A stretch of 14,149 nt of DNA from an uncultured bacterium (GTDB taxonomy: Bacteria > Actinomycetota > Coriobacteriia > Coriobacteriales > Coriobacteriaceae): assembly GCA_905215115.1 (NCBI GenBank), contig CAJMOP010000047.1:1-14149 (forward strand), written 5' to 3'. Below the pieces are notes generated by a model. It ran no database searches, was not told where the DNA came from, and saw nothing but the letters and a program-made list of their open reading frames with translations. A program made the position numbers and the translations under genes. This document shows positions 1-8,030 of the stretch, in pieces (position 1 is the first letter of the stretch; each line of letters begins with the position of its first letter).

Positions 1-3000
1 GCCGCTGCCGATGACGCCGGCGCAGATCAGGGCGCAACTGCGAGTGCCGCGAATGGTGCCGACACCGCCGCAGGCAACGCGACTGAGTCCGAGAACTCTG
101 CTGCGACGCCTGCTGCTTCGGAGCAGAAGAACGCCGTTGCCGCCGCGTCTGCCACAACGCTTTCGAGCGAGGCCAAGGTCTTCATCCAGGATACCAAGGA
201 TAAGGACAGCTCCTATTCCACGAAGTCGGGCGCGCTCAAGGCCGGTGAGACGCTTTGGGCAAATATGTACGATGAGGTCGAGGACGACTGGTACGGCACT
301 TCGACTGAGTCCGTTGCCAATCCCGGCACTTGGACTTACACCTGGCTCGCCGGTACGACTAGGGCCAGCAGCAATGTCGCCGACTACACCGAGGTCGTAG
401 GCCACGAGCAGTCGCTCGCCGTCACCGCCGCGATGGAAGGCAAATACTTCATCTGCAAGGTAACGGTTGATGGCAAGGACTACTATGGTCCGTCCGTTTC
501 TTCCGGCTCGGGCATCAATGCCAACTACATTCCTGGCCCCGTGCTGGGCGCCGGTCAGATGGAGCTTAACAGCGTCAAGCTGAATAGCGACACGCCGAGC
601 ATAGGTGATACCCTGACGGCGACTCCGTACATAAGCTATTATCAGCAAGCCCCCGCCGACGCCAAGGTTACCTACACGTGGTCCGCATCCACCTCGCAGT
701 ACTCGGGCTTTACCAAGATCGAGGGCGAGACGGGTGCTTCGCTCGTGGTGGGCGACGACCTTGAGGGCAAGTACATCAGGGTCGAGGCCAACGCTGGCGT
801 CAACACGGTGAACAAGACCACTTCCAGCAAGGTCAAACAGGCCGGTGCGGTCGAGATTTCGGCCGTGTCCATCATCAATACCAAGGACGATACGAGCGTC
901 TTTGCGGTGGGGGATACCGCTAAGGCCCGCGCTAAGGAGAAGGGCGGCGCGTACGGCGCGTTCGTCGACGCGAGCAAGCTCAACTATCAGTGGCAGAGCT
1001 CTGACACCAAGAGTGGCACGTATACCGACATTGCGGGTGCCACGGGTGAGACCCTCGAGCTTACCGACGCTTTAGGTGGCAAGTACCTCAAGTGCAAGGT
1101 GTCCTCGAAGATCGGCTCTTCGAGCATGGCCAACAACACGGGCGCTCTCGTTGCGGCTACCGGTTCAATTAATGTTACGAGCGTGACTATGAGCCCGACT
1201 TCGGGCAAAGTCGAGGTTGGTTCTACGATTACGGCGACCGCCAAGGCGGGTTCCACCGACGTTACCGCCGATTCGCATGTCACGTGGCAGTGGTATAAGG
1301 GCACCTCGAACACCGCAAGCAAGTGCGACACGCCTATCAAGGGTGAGACCGGTAACACCCTGACGGTGACCGCCGCCCTTAAGGGCTACTACGTCGTGGC
1401 CAAGGCCAACGGCGGCTATGGCGAGCAGAAGCCGTACTATGCGGTGGGTCCCGTTTCCGTCGCTGGCCAAGTTGAGCTTTACGACGTGCAGTTCGAGGGT
1501 TCTCCCGCTACCAATGGCGTGCGCGTAGGCGATACGCTCAAGACTAAGGTGCGCAAAAAGGACGGCTCCAACTATCACTATATCGACCGCACCGATAACG
1601 TGACCTACCAGTGGCAGTATGCAAACAGCAGCTCGAGCTACGACTCCGCCTATACCGATATTCCCGGTGCTACCGAGACCGCCTATACCGTTGACGCCGC
1701 CTATGCCGGCAAGTACCTGCGCGTGAAGGTGACGAGCGAAAATACTGTCTCCAGCACGCAGAAGAAGAGCTCCTACGGCGGCACGCAGTCCGTTGCCCCG
1801 CTCGGCCCCGTGACGCTTAAGGGCCAGTACAAGCTGGCGGGCATTGAGCTTGCCGATAAGAACGTTACGCTCAGCGTGGGCTCAAAGATCACACCGAGCG
1901 TGCAGGTTCCGGGTAGCTGGTCGGGCTCGACCAAGGACGTGCCCGACGATGCCGAGCTCACCATGGCGTGGTATGCCAAGGGCGAGGGCGATGCCGAATG
2001 GACCGAGCTCTCCGACGGCATCGATACGACCGATGGCAGCCTGACCATTTCGGACGCGCTTGTTGGCAAGCGCATCAAAGTTACGGCGAGCGCCCTCGAC
2101 AACACGGTTGAATGGGTTTCGTCCGATAGCGTTACCGCGGCGGGGGAGTATAACCTGTTGCGCGTGACCACTACGCCGCAGATCAATAGCGAATCGACCC
2201 ATCTCGTCTCGGGCGATAGCGTTAAGGCGACGGCGCAGGCCAAGCGCGCCGACGGTTCGGCCACCAATGGCATCGATGTCACCGACCAGGCGACTGTTGC
2301 CTGGTATGCGGCAGACGATGCGAAGGCTCCGGCGGCTGACTGGACGCTGCTGCCCGATATGTCGGGCGCCGAGGCGACGGTTTCGGCTTCAGCCACGGGC
2401 AAGTATCTGAAGGCTGTCGCCACGAGCGGAGGCTCGACGGTCGAGCTCGTCTCCACCAACAAGGTTATCGCCGCGGGCTCGCTTGAGGCTGCAGTCCAAA
2501 AGCTCAACGATGCCAATAAGCAGATCGCTGTTGATTACAGCGCCAAGGGCGGCAACGTCAATGATGCGCTGAAGGCGCAGCTTGCCGATTTGGGCTTCAC
2601 CGATATTGACGTCAAGGTCTCCGAGGACGGCGTTGCCTTTAAGGCAGAGGACGCCAAGGCCACGGTCGGCATCTCCGACGCCCAGGATAAGACCAACGGC
2701 GATGTGACGTTCTTCTTCATTGACCCCAACGACTACACCGGTTACAACATCGACGGTCTGCGTAGCGCCGATGTGGCGTTTGAACTGTCACGTGATGGCA
2801 AGACCGAGTATTACCTGCCCAACAAGTCGGTGCAGGTTGCTTGGGACGAGGCTAAACTGCAAGACCTTCTTGACAGTGCTGCCGAATCCCTGCAGATTGG
2901 CTACGCGGCGGGCGAGTCCGCCGATGGCGTGACCCAAAATGTCACGCTTCCGTACAAGGCGGGTTCCGCAAAGAAATTCTCTGTTGAATGGACAAGCTCC

Positions 3001-6000
3001 GACACCGAGCGCCTGTTTGTTTCTGGGTATAGCTGGGAAGATAAGACGGGTAAGGTTTCGCGCGCATCGAGCGATCGCGACGTGACGCTGACCGCCAAGG
3101 TTACGGTTACGAGCGGCGACATCAAGCTTGCCGGCTCGCACGACTTCACCGTGACCGTCAAGGGCGATCCCGAGAAGGTCGCTGCCGACAAGAAGGCGCT
3201 GCAGGAGAAGGTCGATGCGGCCTTTACCTACGGCAACATCAAGTACTCCGGCACCGACGCGCCCGCCAACAAGGACGGCTTGACCGCCGACCTGCAGATG
3301 CCGCGCACGAGCACGCTCAAAATCGACGGCAAGTATTACGAGGTCAAGTACTCCGCCAGCACCGATGACATCACGTTCAACGGTTACAAGGGCACGGTCT
3401 ATCAGCCGCTGCCTGGCACCGAGGCAGCGAAGACCAAGATCACCCTCACGGTGACCGATAAGTCTAACGCCGAGGTCACGGCTAGTAAGACCCTCGATTT
3501 TGCGATTGCCCCGCAGGACCAGAACGAGCTCGATGCCGAGCTGTTCCACCTGAGCCTTGCAAAGTCAACATTCTCTCAGGGTATTCTTGACGGGCAGGAT
3601 GCGTCCAATGTAACGGGGAACTTGCATGCGCCGTTGAAGGTGTACGGTCAGGGATATGCAGTTAACTGGTGCTATTCCTCCGAAGAGGCTGCAGGCCACT
3701 ACGGCTTCGTGTTCAGTGAGCTCCCCGGCGGCACGGAGAACACCTATCGTTTGCTCAAGTCGAGCAAACCGAGGGTTATCGCGCATGAGAACCTTATCTT
3801 CACTCAGCCCGAATACAACACGAAAGTCACAATTAGCGGCCGTCTGAAGAGTGAGCGTTTTGCCCGTTATGCCGAGCGCTATCCCGACAATTCGGACTAC
3901 GCGGTGCTTGCCGGCTTGGATGTTTCTGCGACGGTAAACGTCAAGGGAACGACGGGGCTCGACAACCCGAACGAGGGCAAGACCATTACGGTGACGGCCA
4001 AGGTCACGGGCGTTTCCGCAAGTGATGCTGACGGCAATTATACCGAGCAATCGGTGGCGCCCTTGACCGAGCTCACGCTTCCTGCCGACGAAGACACGAC
4101 GGCCGAGTCGGTGCTCGAGCAGCTTATGACGGCTGCCGGTTGCACGAACCTCGAAGCAAATGCATGGGGTCTTACGAGTGCGACGATGCCCGATGGCCGC
4201 GTGCTGAGCACAACGAGCGCCGCGCCGTACAGCTACTGGTCGTTCTTTGTAAACAATGGGTATGCGAGCGTCGGTGCTCCGAGCTACTACCTCAAGAACG
4301 GCGATTGCGTCGAGTTCCGTTATGTTAAGGGTGACGGCACGCAGAAGCCCTCGACGGCTCCTGCTACCAATCCCGGAACGGAGCATCCCGATGTCGATGC
4401 GGCATGGAATGGTTTTGCGAACGGCGGCTCGGGATCCTCGACGGACGCCCTTACGCCTACAACAAAGACCGATACGCCTTCTTGGGCACTTAATCTTCTG
4501 ACCGAAGAGCAGCAGAAGGCAGGTGCAAGCGCCTCTGCGTCTGACCCCATTGTCGCGAACGGAAAGGTATACCTTGTCACGGGCGCTTCGGTATGGGGTG
4601 GAAAGACGTGGAATGCTGTCCTGAATGAGATTGATCCCGAGACGGGTTCCGTTCTGCGATCTCTTGAGCTTGGCTCTTCCATGGATACCACCTGCCGTCC
4701 TGTTATTGCGCAAGGCATTATTTTGATTCCGCTTTCCGGCGGCTATCTGCAGGCTGTTTCGGCGAAAACGTTTGAGACGCTTTGGTATTCCGATGCATTT
4801 ACGAAGCAGAACCTGTCTTCGTTGACCGTTGACGGCGACTACGTCTATATCAACACCCTTGATTATTGGTCTGGCAATGGCAATGACGTGCAAAACGGTA
4901 CGGTCAGGCGCATCAATATTCACACGGGCGCCATCGCCGGTAGCGCCTCCGTCGCTGACGGAGGTTACTACTGGTCTGGCGGCCTGATGGTAAATGGCTA
5001 CTATGTCGTTGGCGGCGACTATGGCCAGGTGCGCGTGTATTCTGCCGATCTGTCAAAGCTTGTTGGTTCGATTAAGCTGTCTGGTGGCAACATCCGTTCG
5101 GCGCTTACCGTTCATGACGGTTATATATATGCTGTTACGCGCGACGATGGTACGTTGCACAAGCTGACCATTGGTTCCGATGGTTCCATTACTGAGGCCG
5201 CGAAAGTTCAGTTTGCCGCTTATTCGACTTCGACGCCCGTTTTCAGTGGTAAGTATGCTTTTATTGGCGGGACAACCGTGAACAATTGGAAGGCTAAGGC
5301 CAAGGCTAAGGCTAAGGCTAAGGGCCTGCTTTCGATCATTGACCTCTCCGATATGAGTGTGAAGCAGATTACGAAGGCCGATGGCGAAGAGCTTGGCTTT
5401 GAGTCCAAGGGCACGCCGCTCGTCTCAACGCATGATGGCGAGACGTACGTATATTTCACCTTGAACGGCGCCAAGGGCAATTGGCCTAACTACACTACCG
5501 GCGGTGGCGTGTACATGTACAAGCTGGGCGATGCCGAGGCAACCGAGGTGTTCGTTCCCGGTTCTGGATATGCCAACTATTGCATGGCCTCGGTTGTCTG
5601 CGATCAGTTCGGCAATCTGTATTACACCAACGATTCGGGCCATCTCTTCTGTGTGAAATCTCAGGCACATCGCGTCAAGTTTGATGCTCAGGGCGGCTCG
5701 TCGGTCAATGGTCAGACCCCCGCTTCGGGCTCGACTGTCAGCAAGCCGACCGATCCGACGCGCGAGGGCTATACCTTCGCTGGTTGGTACACCGATGAAG
5801 CTTGTACAAAGGCGTATGACTTTAGCGTTGCGGTGACGGCTGATATGACGCTGTATGCCAAGTGGATCAAGAAGGCCGCTGACAACAACGGCGGTTCTGG
5901 CGGCAATGGCGGCTCCGGTTCTGGCAACGGTACGAACGGGCAGCAGTCCGGCGGTGCTGTCTCGCCGGGTCAGAAGCCGGTCTCCACGACCACCACGACC

Positions 6001-6219
6001 GAGACCAAGGACGATAAGGATTCCAAGAAGGATTCCGATAAGTCCGGCAAGAAGGATGACAAGTCCGATACGGGCTCGTCTGCTACGATCGCTGCTAAGA
6101 AGTCCGCTGCTGCTCCGGCACAGGAGTCTGGCTTCAACCCGCTCGCCATTGTTGGCGTGGCGGCCGGCGTGATCGGTCTCGCCGTCATCGGTGTGTTCGT
6201 GTTTACCAAGCGTCGGTAG
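1..6219 (+). CDS. Giant modular cell-surface protein (Ig-like repeats, DUF4430, beta-propeller, InlB repeat, C-terminal anchor), 5' partial
   Basis: The frame is open from base 1, so the start and signal peptide lie upstream; the ATG at 265 is internal. 2072 residues are visible. Residues 1-75 are an Ala/Thr/Ser-rich linker. About 80-827 hold seven Ig-like modules, each with a core Trp (TYTW, NYQW, TWQW) and a late GKY-like motif (EGKYIRV, AGKYLRV). About 827-1317 are helical linkers and atypical bacterial Ig modules, such as one ending VTLTAKVTVTSG. About 1324-1447 are a DUF4430 domain (SYWSFFVNNG near 1411). About 1494-1890 are a PQQ-like beta-propeller with blade motifs such as DPIVANGKVYLV and EIDPETGSV. 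About 1890-1958 are an InlB/Flg_new repeat (EGYTFAGWYTD). A Gly/Ser then Lys/Asp linker leads to a hydrophobic segment (2046-2069) ending KRR. No LPXTG is visible. It is probably a surface adhesin or ligand-binding protein; the ligand is unknown. Confidence 0.88.
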   Translation, partial: AAADDAGADQGATASAANGADTAAGNATESENSAATPAASEQKNAVAAASATTLSSEAKVFIQDTKDKDSSYSTKSGALKAGETLWANMYDEVEDDWYGTSTESVANPGTWTYTWLAGTTRASSNVADYTEVVGHEQSLAVTAAMEGKYFICKVTVDGKDYYGPSVSSGSGINANYIPGPVLGAGQMELNSVKLNSDTPSIGDTLTATPYISYYQQAPADAKVTYTWSASTSQYSGFTKIEGETGASLVVGDDLEGKYIRVEANAGVNTVNKTTSSKVKQAGAVEISAVSIINTKDDTSVFAVGDTAKARAKEKGGAYGAFVDASKLNYQWQSSDTKSGTYTDIAGATGETLELTDALGGKYLKCKVSSKIGSSSMANNTGALVAATGSINVTSVTMSPTSGKVEVGSTITATAKAGSTDVTADSHVTWQWYKGTSNTASKCDTPIKGETGNTLTVTAALKGYYVVAKANGGYGEQKPYYAVGPVSVAGQVELYDVQFEGSPATNGVRVGDTLKTKVRKKDGSNYHYIDRTDNVTYQWQYANSSSSYDSAYTDIPGATETAYTVDAAYAGKYLRVKVTSENTVSSTQKKSSYGGTQSVAPLGPVTLKGQYKLAGIELADKNVTLSVGSKITPSVQVPGSWSGSTKDVPDDAELTMAWYAKGEGDAEWTELSDGIDTTDGSLTISDALVGKRIKVTASALDNTVEWVSSDSVTAAGEYNLLRVTTTPQINSESTHLVSGDSVKATAQAKRADGSATNGIDVTDQATVAWYAADDAKAPAADWTLLPDMSGAEATVSASATGKYLKAVATSGGSTVELVSTNKVIAAGSLEAAVQKLNDANKQIAVDYSAKGGNVNDALKAQLADLGFTDIDVKVSEDGVAFKAEDAKATVGISDAQDKTNGDVTFFFIDPNDYTGYNIDGLRSADVAFELSRDGKTEYYLPNKSVQVAWDEAKLQDLLDSAAESLQIGYAAGESADGVTQNVTLPYKAGSAKKFSVEWTSSDTERLFVSGYSWEDKTGKVSRASSDRDVTLTAKVTVTSGDIKLAGSHDFTVTVKGDPEKVAADKKALQEKVDAAFTYGNIKYSGTDAPANKDGLTADLQMPRTSTLKIDGKYYEVKYSASTDDITFNGYKGTVYQPLPGTEAAKTKITLTVTDKSNAEVTASKTLDFAIAPQDQNELDAELFHLSLAKSTFSQGILDGQDASNVTGNLHAPLKVYGQGYAVNWCYSSEEAAGHYGFVFSELPGGTENTYRLLKSSKPRVIAHENLIFTQPEYNTKVTISGRLKSERFARYAERYPDNSDYAVLAGLDVSATVNVKGTTGLDNPNEGKTITVTAKVTGVSASDADGNYTEQSVAPLTELTLPADEDTTAESVLEQLMTAAGCTNLEANAWGLTSATMPDGRVLSTTSAAPYSYWSFFVNNGYASVGAPSYYLKNGDCVEFRYVKGDGTQKPSTAPATNPGTEHPDVDAAWNGFANGGSGSSTDALTPTTKTDTPSWALNLLTEEQQKAGASASASDPIVANGKVYLVTGASVWGGKTWNAVLNEIDPETGSVLRSLELGSSMDTTCRPVIAQGIILIPLSGGYLQAVSAKTFETLWYSDAFTKQNLSSLTVDGDYVYINTLDYWSGNGNDVQNGTVRRINIHTGAIAGSASVADGGYYWSGGLMVNGYYVVGGDYGQVRVYSADLSKLVGSIKLSGGNIRSALTVHDGYIYAVTRDDGTLHKLTIGSDGSITEAAKVQFAAYSTSTPVFSGKYAFIGGTTVNNWKAKAKAKAKAKGLLSIIDLSDMSVKQITKADGEELGFESKGTPLVSTHDGETYVYFTLNGAKGNWPNYTTGGGVYMYKLGDAEATEVFVPGSGYANYCMASVVCDQFGNLYYTNDSGHLFCVKSQAHRVKFDAQGGSSVNGQTPASGSTVSKPTDPTREGYTFAGWYTDEACTKAYDFSVAVTADMTLYAKWIKKAADNNGGSGGNGGSGSGNGTNGQQSGGAVSPGQKPVSTTTTTETKDDKDSKKDSDKSGKKDDKSDTGSSATIAAKKSAAAPAQESGFNPLAIVGVAAGVIGLAVIGVFVFTKRR
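5290..5323 (+). repeat. In-frame hexanucleotide tandem repeat AAGGCT (Lys-Ala repeat)
   Basis: Five consecutive 6-bp units (AAGGCT, one as AAGGCC) plus a partial sixth lie inside the beta-propeller part of the surface-protein gene and encode (Lys-Ala)5-Lys from about residue 1764. The unit is a multiple of three, so slippage would change loop length without a frameshift. It lies between a strand ending in IGGTTVNN and the next blade strand (LLSIIDL), so it is likely an exposed basic loop. Confidence 0.85.
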
Positions 6220-6228
6220 GTGAGGGCT

Positions 6229-7125
6229 GTGTCCAATAAGCCTCAGGACGCCGAGTCCAAGCAGCCCGACTCGTCGTTCATTCAGTTCGACGATGCCAAG
6301 CAAAAGGGCGCCGCTTCGGCGGTGTCCGCCCCTCGGCGCAAGGCGCTGCTTGGCGCTCTGACGGCCGTCTGCATTGCGCTGATTGTCGTCTCGCTGGGCT
6401 TTGTTCACCCTTCCGTCAGCGGTGCCTGGTCCATCGATTGGATTGTCGAGACCGTGACGGGGGAGAGCGTCGTTGCCAAGGATGCGTCGGTTTCCGGCTC
6501 GACTACCGCTTCGGGTAAGACTGGAGCCAAGGGCTCAAAATCTTCGGATGATGCGAGCTCTGGGTCCAAGGATTCGGACGAATCTGACTCCAAGGACGAT
6601 TCCGAGTCTTCGGACAAAAAGTCGGACAAGGATTCGAAGGAGAAGAAGTCCGAAGGCAAAGGCGGCAAGAAGTCCAGCAACACGTCTGCCGGACAGGGCT
6701 CCGAATCCGCCGGTGGATCGAGCTCTTCTTCGGGCAGCGGCTCGGCGTCCGGCGGTGGGTCTGCATCCAACAGTGGCGGCGCCTCTGCGGGCAATCAGGA
6801 CGGCTCGCAGCAGCCTGGCTACGTCACGGTAACGGTCTCGGTCACATCGAGCGCTGTGGGCAATCCTGTGTCTTCTAGTGGCACCTTCACCTTTAACAAG
6901 GGCGCTACGGTCTACGATGCCCTGTGCGCCCTAGGGCTTTCCGTGAATGCGCGCGGCACGTCGTACGGCACGTATGTCGCCGCTATCGGCGGCCTGGCCG
7001 AGATGGAGCACGGCGACAAGAGTGGCTGGATGTACTCCGTTAACGGCGAAACGCCCATGACGGCCTGCAGTAGCTACGTTCTCCCCAATGGTGCCAACGT
7101 CGTTTGGTATTACGTAACGGGCTAG
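6229..7125 (+). CDS. Membrane-anchored DUF4430 domain protein with long Ser/Asp/Lys/Gly linker
   Basis: This is a 298-residue protein from the GTG at 6229. That start is chosen because AGGTGA (6218-6223) sits five bases upstream; an in-frame GTG at 6220 abuts the previous stop but has no visible ribosome site. An N-terminal cytoplasmic part of about 35 residues ends in RRK, followed by one hydrophobic segment (roughly 38-60) with no lipobox, so it is probably an uncleaved anchor with the rest outside. About 85-195 are low complexity, first Ser/Asp/Lys-rich, then Ser/Gly-rich, as in wall-spanning stalks. The C-terminal 100 residues are a DUF4430 domain with SGWMYSVNG at 265-273. It is almost certainly co-transcribed with the upstream surface protein, which carries a second DUF4430. 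DUF4430 resembles the C-terminal domain of transcobalamin and intrinsic factor, but corrinoid binding here is not shown. Confidence 0.85.
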   Translation: MSNKPQDAESKQPDSSFIQFDDAKQKGAASAVSAPRRKALLGALTAVCIALIVVSLGFVHPSVSGAWSIDWIVETVTGESVVAKDASVSGSTTASGKTGAKGSKSSDDASSGSKDSDESDSKDDSESSDKKSDKDSKEKKSEGKGGKKSSNTSAGQGSESAGGSSSSSGSGSASGGGSASNSGGASAGNQDGSQQPGYVTVTVSVTSSAVGNPVSSSGTFTFNKGATVYDALCALGLSVNARGTSYGTYVAAIGGLAEMEHGDKSGWMYSVNGETPMTACSSYVLPNGANVVWYYVTG

Positions 7126-7145
7126 AGGCCTCGACATAGCGCGCC

Positions 7146-7185
7146 AAACGGGCGGTTCGGACAAACATCCGAGCCGCCCGTTTTT
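7146..7185 (+). terminator. Rho-independent terminator of the surface-protein operon
   Basis: A 16-bp stem (7146-7161 pairing with 7168-7183, one G-U pair) with a 6-base loop (CAAACA) ends in a run of five T, 20 bases after the stop of the DUF4430 gene. It is a textbook intrinsic terminator and closes the two-gene unit. Confidence 0.93.
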
Positions 7186-7190
7186 CATAC

Positions 7191-7366
7191 GAATGGGACG
7201 CCGTTTCCCAATCGAGACTCAACCGGAAATTGCATCCCACTCTGAAGGCGAATTCCGGGACACAGTTTCCGCTAGGACGGCGTTTCGGAAACTGTGTCCC
7301 ACTCTGAGGGCGCAATCTGGGTCGCAGTTTCCGGAGCGGCGCCCCCGGGGAAACTGCGTCCCATTC
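7191..7366. repeat. Three-unit 62-bp palindromic repeat element with terminal inverted repeats (MITE- or BIME-like)
   Basis: This non-coding block fills much of the 348-bp gap between the DUF4430 gene and the first GtrA gene. Each unit is a hairpin with GGGAC-CAGTTTCC-like left and GGAAACTG-GTCCC-like right arms. The left arms start at 7195, 7257 and 7319, an exact 62-bp period. The middle unit is a perfect 15-bp stem (7257-7271 with 7286-7300); the third has one mismatch in 14 (7319-7332 with 7349-7362); the first has three. The 18-bp spacers between units are alike (both start ACTCTGA, then AGGC or GGGC). The whole block is bounded by inverted repeats 7191-7209 and 7348-7366, matching at 18 of 19 positions. 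No ORF of note and no clear target duplication were seen. It could be a non-autonomous mobile element, a REP/BIME-type element or a structured RNA. Confidence 0.8.
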
Positions 7367-7414
7367 CGACGCTGTAGCCCGCCTCGTACGCCTTCCGCGG
7401 CAGACTCTGTAAAC

Positions 7415-7448
7415 AAAAAGCCGGTTGGAACGTGAATTCCAACCGGCT
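7415..7448 (-). terminator. Rho-independent terminator of the first GtrA gene
   Basis: Read on the - strand this is a perfect 12-bp stem (AGCCGGTTGGAA and its complement, arms 7419-7430 and 7437-7448) with a 6-base loop, followed by five T (7419-7415). It lies 25 bases after the stop of the GtrA gene at 7474-7881. Confidence 0.93.
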
Positions 7449-7473
7449 GCGAAGCGAGATTATGTTGGGCCGT

Positions 7474-7881
7474 CTACGACTGCGCGCCCTCGAGGAATAA
7501 GCGACGGCTAAAGTAGTTGTACCAGGTGACCAAGAACGTTGCGATTGCCTTCATGGCCTGGTAGCCGATGCTCAAAAACGTGACGCCCACAAACATGTAC
7601 AGGTCGTTGAGACCCAGGCCAATCACCGACAGGATGGTGAAGATCGTGAACTCGCGCTTGCGGCTCATGCCCTCACGGTGGTCGAACACGTACTTCATGC
7701 TGAGCCAGTAGTTGACCACGACGGACGTGATAAACGAGACTGTGGTACTCATCAAAAAGTCGAGGTGGAACAGCTCGACGAGCGCAATGAGCATACCCCA
7801 GTCGATGCCAAAGGAGATAAGACCCACGACAGCGAACTTGAGGAACTGCTTGGTATGAGGTTGTGCCAGTGCCTTGCGCAC
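7474..7881 (-). CDS. GtrA-family small polytopic membrane protein (copy 1)
   Basis: This 135-residue protein matches the usual length and pattern of GtrA-like proteins, which have four membrane segments and are linked to translocation of lipid-linked sugars for surface polysaccharide or teichoic acid modification. Segments lie at about 13-35, 42-62, 77-98 and 103-125. KQFLKFAVVG near the N-terminus and the loop SMKYVFDHREGMSRKREF are typical. The start is the GTG at 7881: upstream in frame there is a TAA with no ATG, GTG or TTG between, and the next downstream methionine lies inside the first membrane segment. The ribosome site is weak (GGAT about 12 bases upstream). It is a clear paralogue of the gene at 8100-8495, sharing LSVIGLGLND. 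Which sugar it handles cannot be told; no glycosyltransferase lies nearby. Confidence 0.85.
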   Translation of the reverse strand: MRKALAQPHTKQFLKFAVVGLISFGIDWGMLIALVELFHLDFLMSTTVSFITSVVVNYWLSMKYVFDHREGMSRKREFTIFTILSVIGLGLNDLYMFVGVTFLSIGYQAMKAIATFLVTWYNYFSRRLFLEGAQS

Positions 7882-7978
7882 GTAATCACATCCAATGCGT
7901 TGATGAATCGAGCAGAGGATACTTTAGAGCTTTTGCAAGGGAAACGTAAGGTCTTTGCCAAGAACTATACGAACTCGC

Positions 7979-8017
7979 CAAATTTTCAAGAGCTAATCCG
8001 CAAACGTTGAAAATTTG
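7979..8017. promoter_or_regulatory. AT-rich perfect 11-bp dyad between the two GtrA genes
   Basis: CAAATTTTCAA (7979-7989) and TTGAAAATTTG (8007-8017) are perfect inverted arms separated by 17 bases, about 98 bp upstream of the GTG at 7881. On the - strand a TTGAAA in one arm is followed 14 bases later by TATAGT, a possible promoter with unusually short spacing. The arms could be an operator for the downstream GtrA gene or a weak hairpin. I do not recognise the site. Confidence 0.4.
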
Positions 8018-8030
8018 CCCGTAAACGAGC

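Noticed and set aside
265..267. ATG at 265 as the start of the surface protein
   Set aside because: The frame is open to base 1 with surface-protein-like Ala/Thr/Ser-rich sequence, and starting here would cut into the first Ig-like module and leave no signal peptide.
3565..4923. Long antisense ORF of 452 codons opposite the surface-protein gene
   Set aside because: It is Arg-rich and low in any domain pattern, lies wholly opposite a well-supported gene in GC-rich DNA, and has no visible ribosome site. It is a codon-bias shadow, like the antisense ORFs at 1773-2516, 2788-3549 and 5425-6408.
6220..6222. GTG at 6220, directly abutting the TAG of the surface gene, as start of the DUF4430 gene
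   Set aside because: No ribosome site precedes it, while the GTG at 6229 has AGGTGA at good spacing. It remains a possible alternative by only three residues.
7195..7362. CRISPR array
   Set aside because: The 62-bp period is suggestive, but the units are diverged, are themselves hairpins, the parts between are also similar to each other rather than unique, there are only three units, and no cas gene is near.
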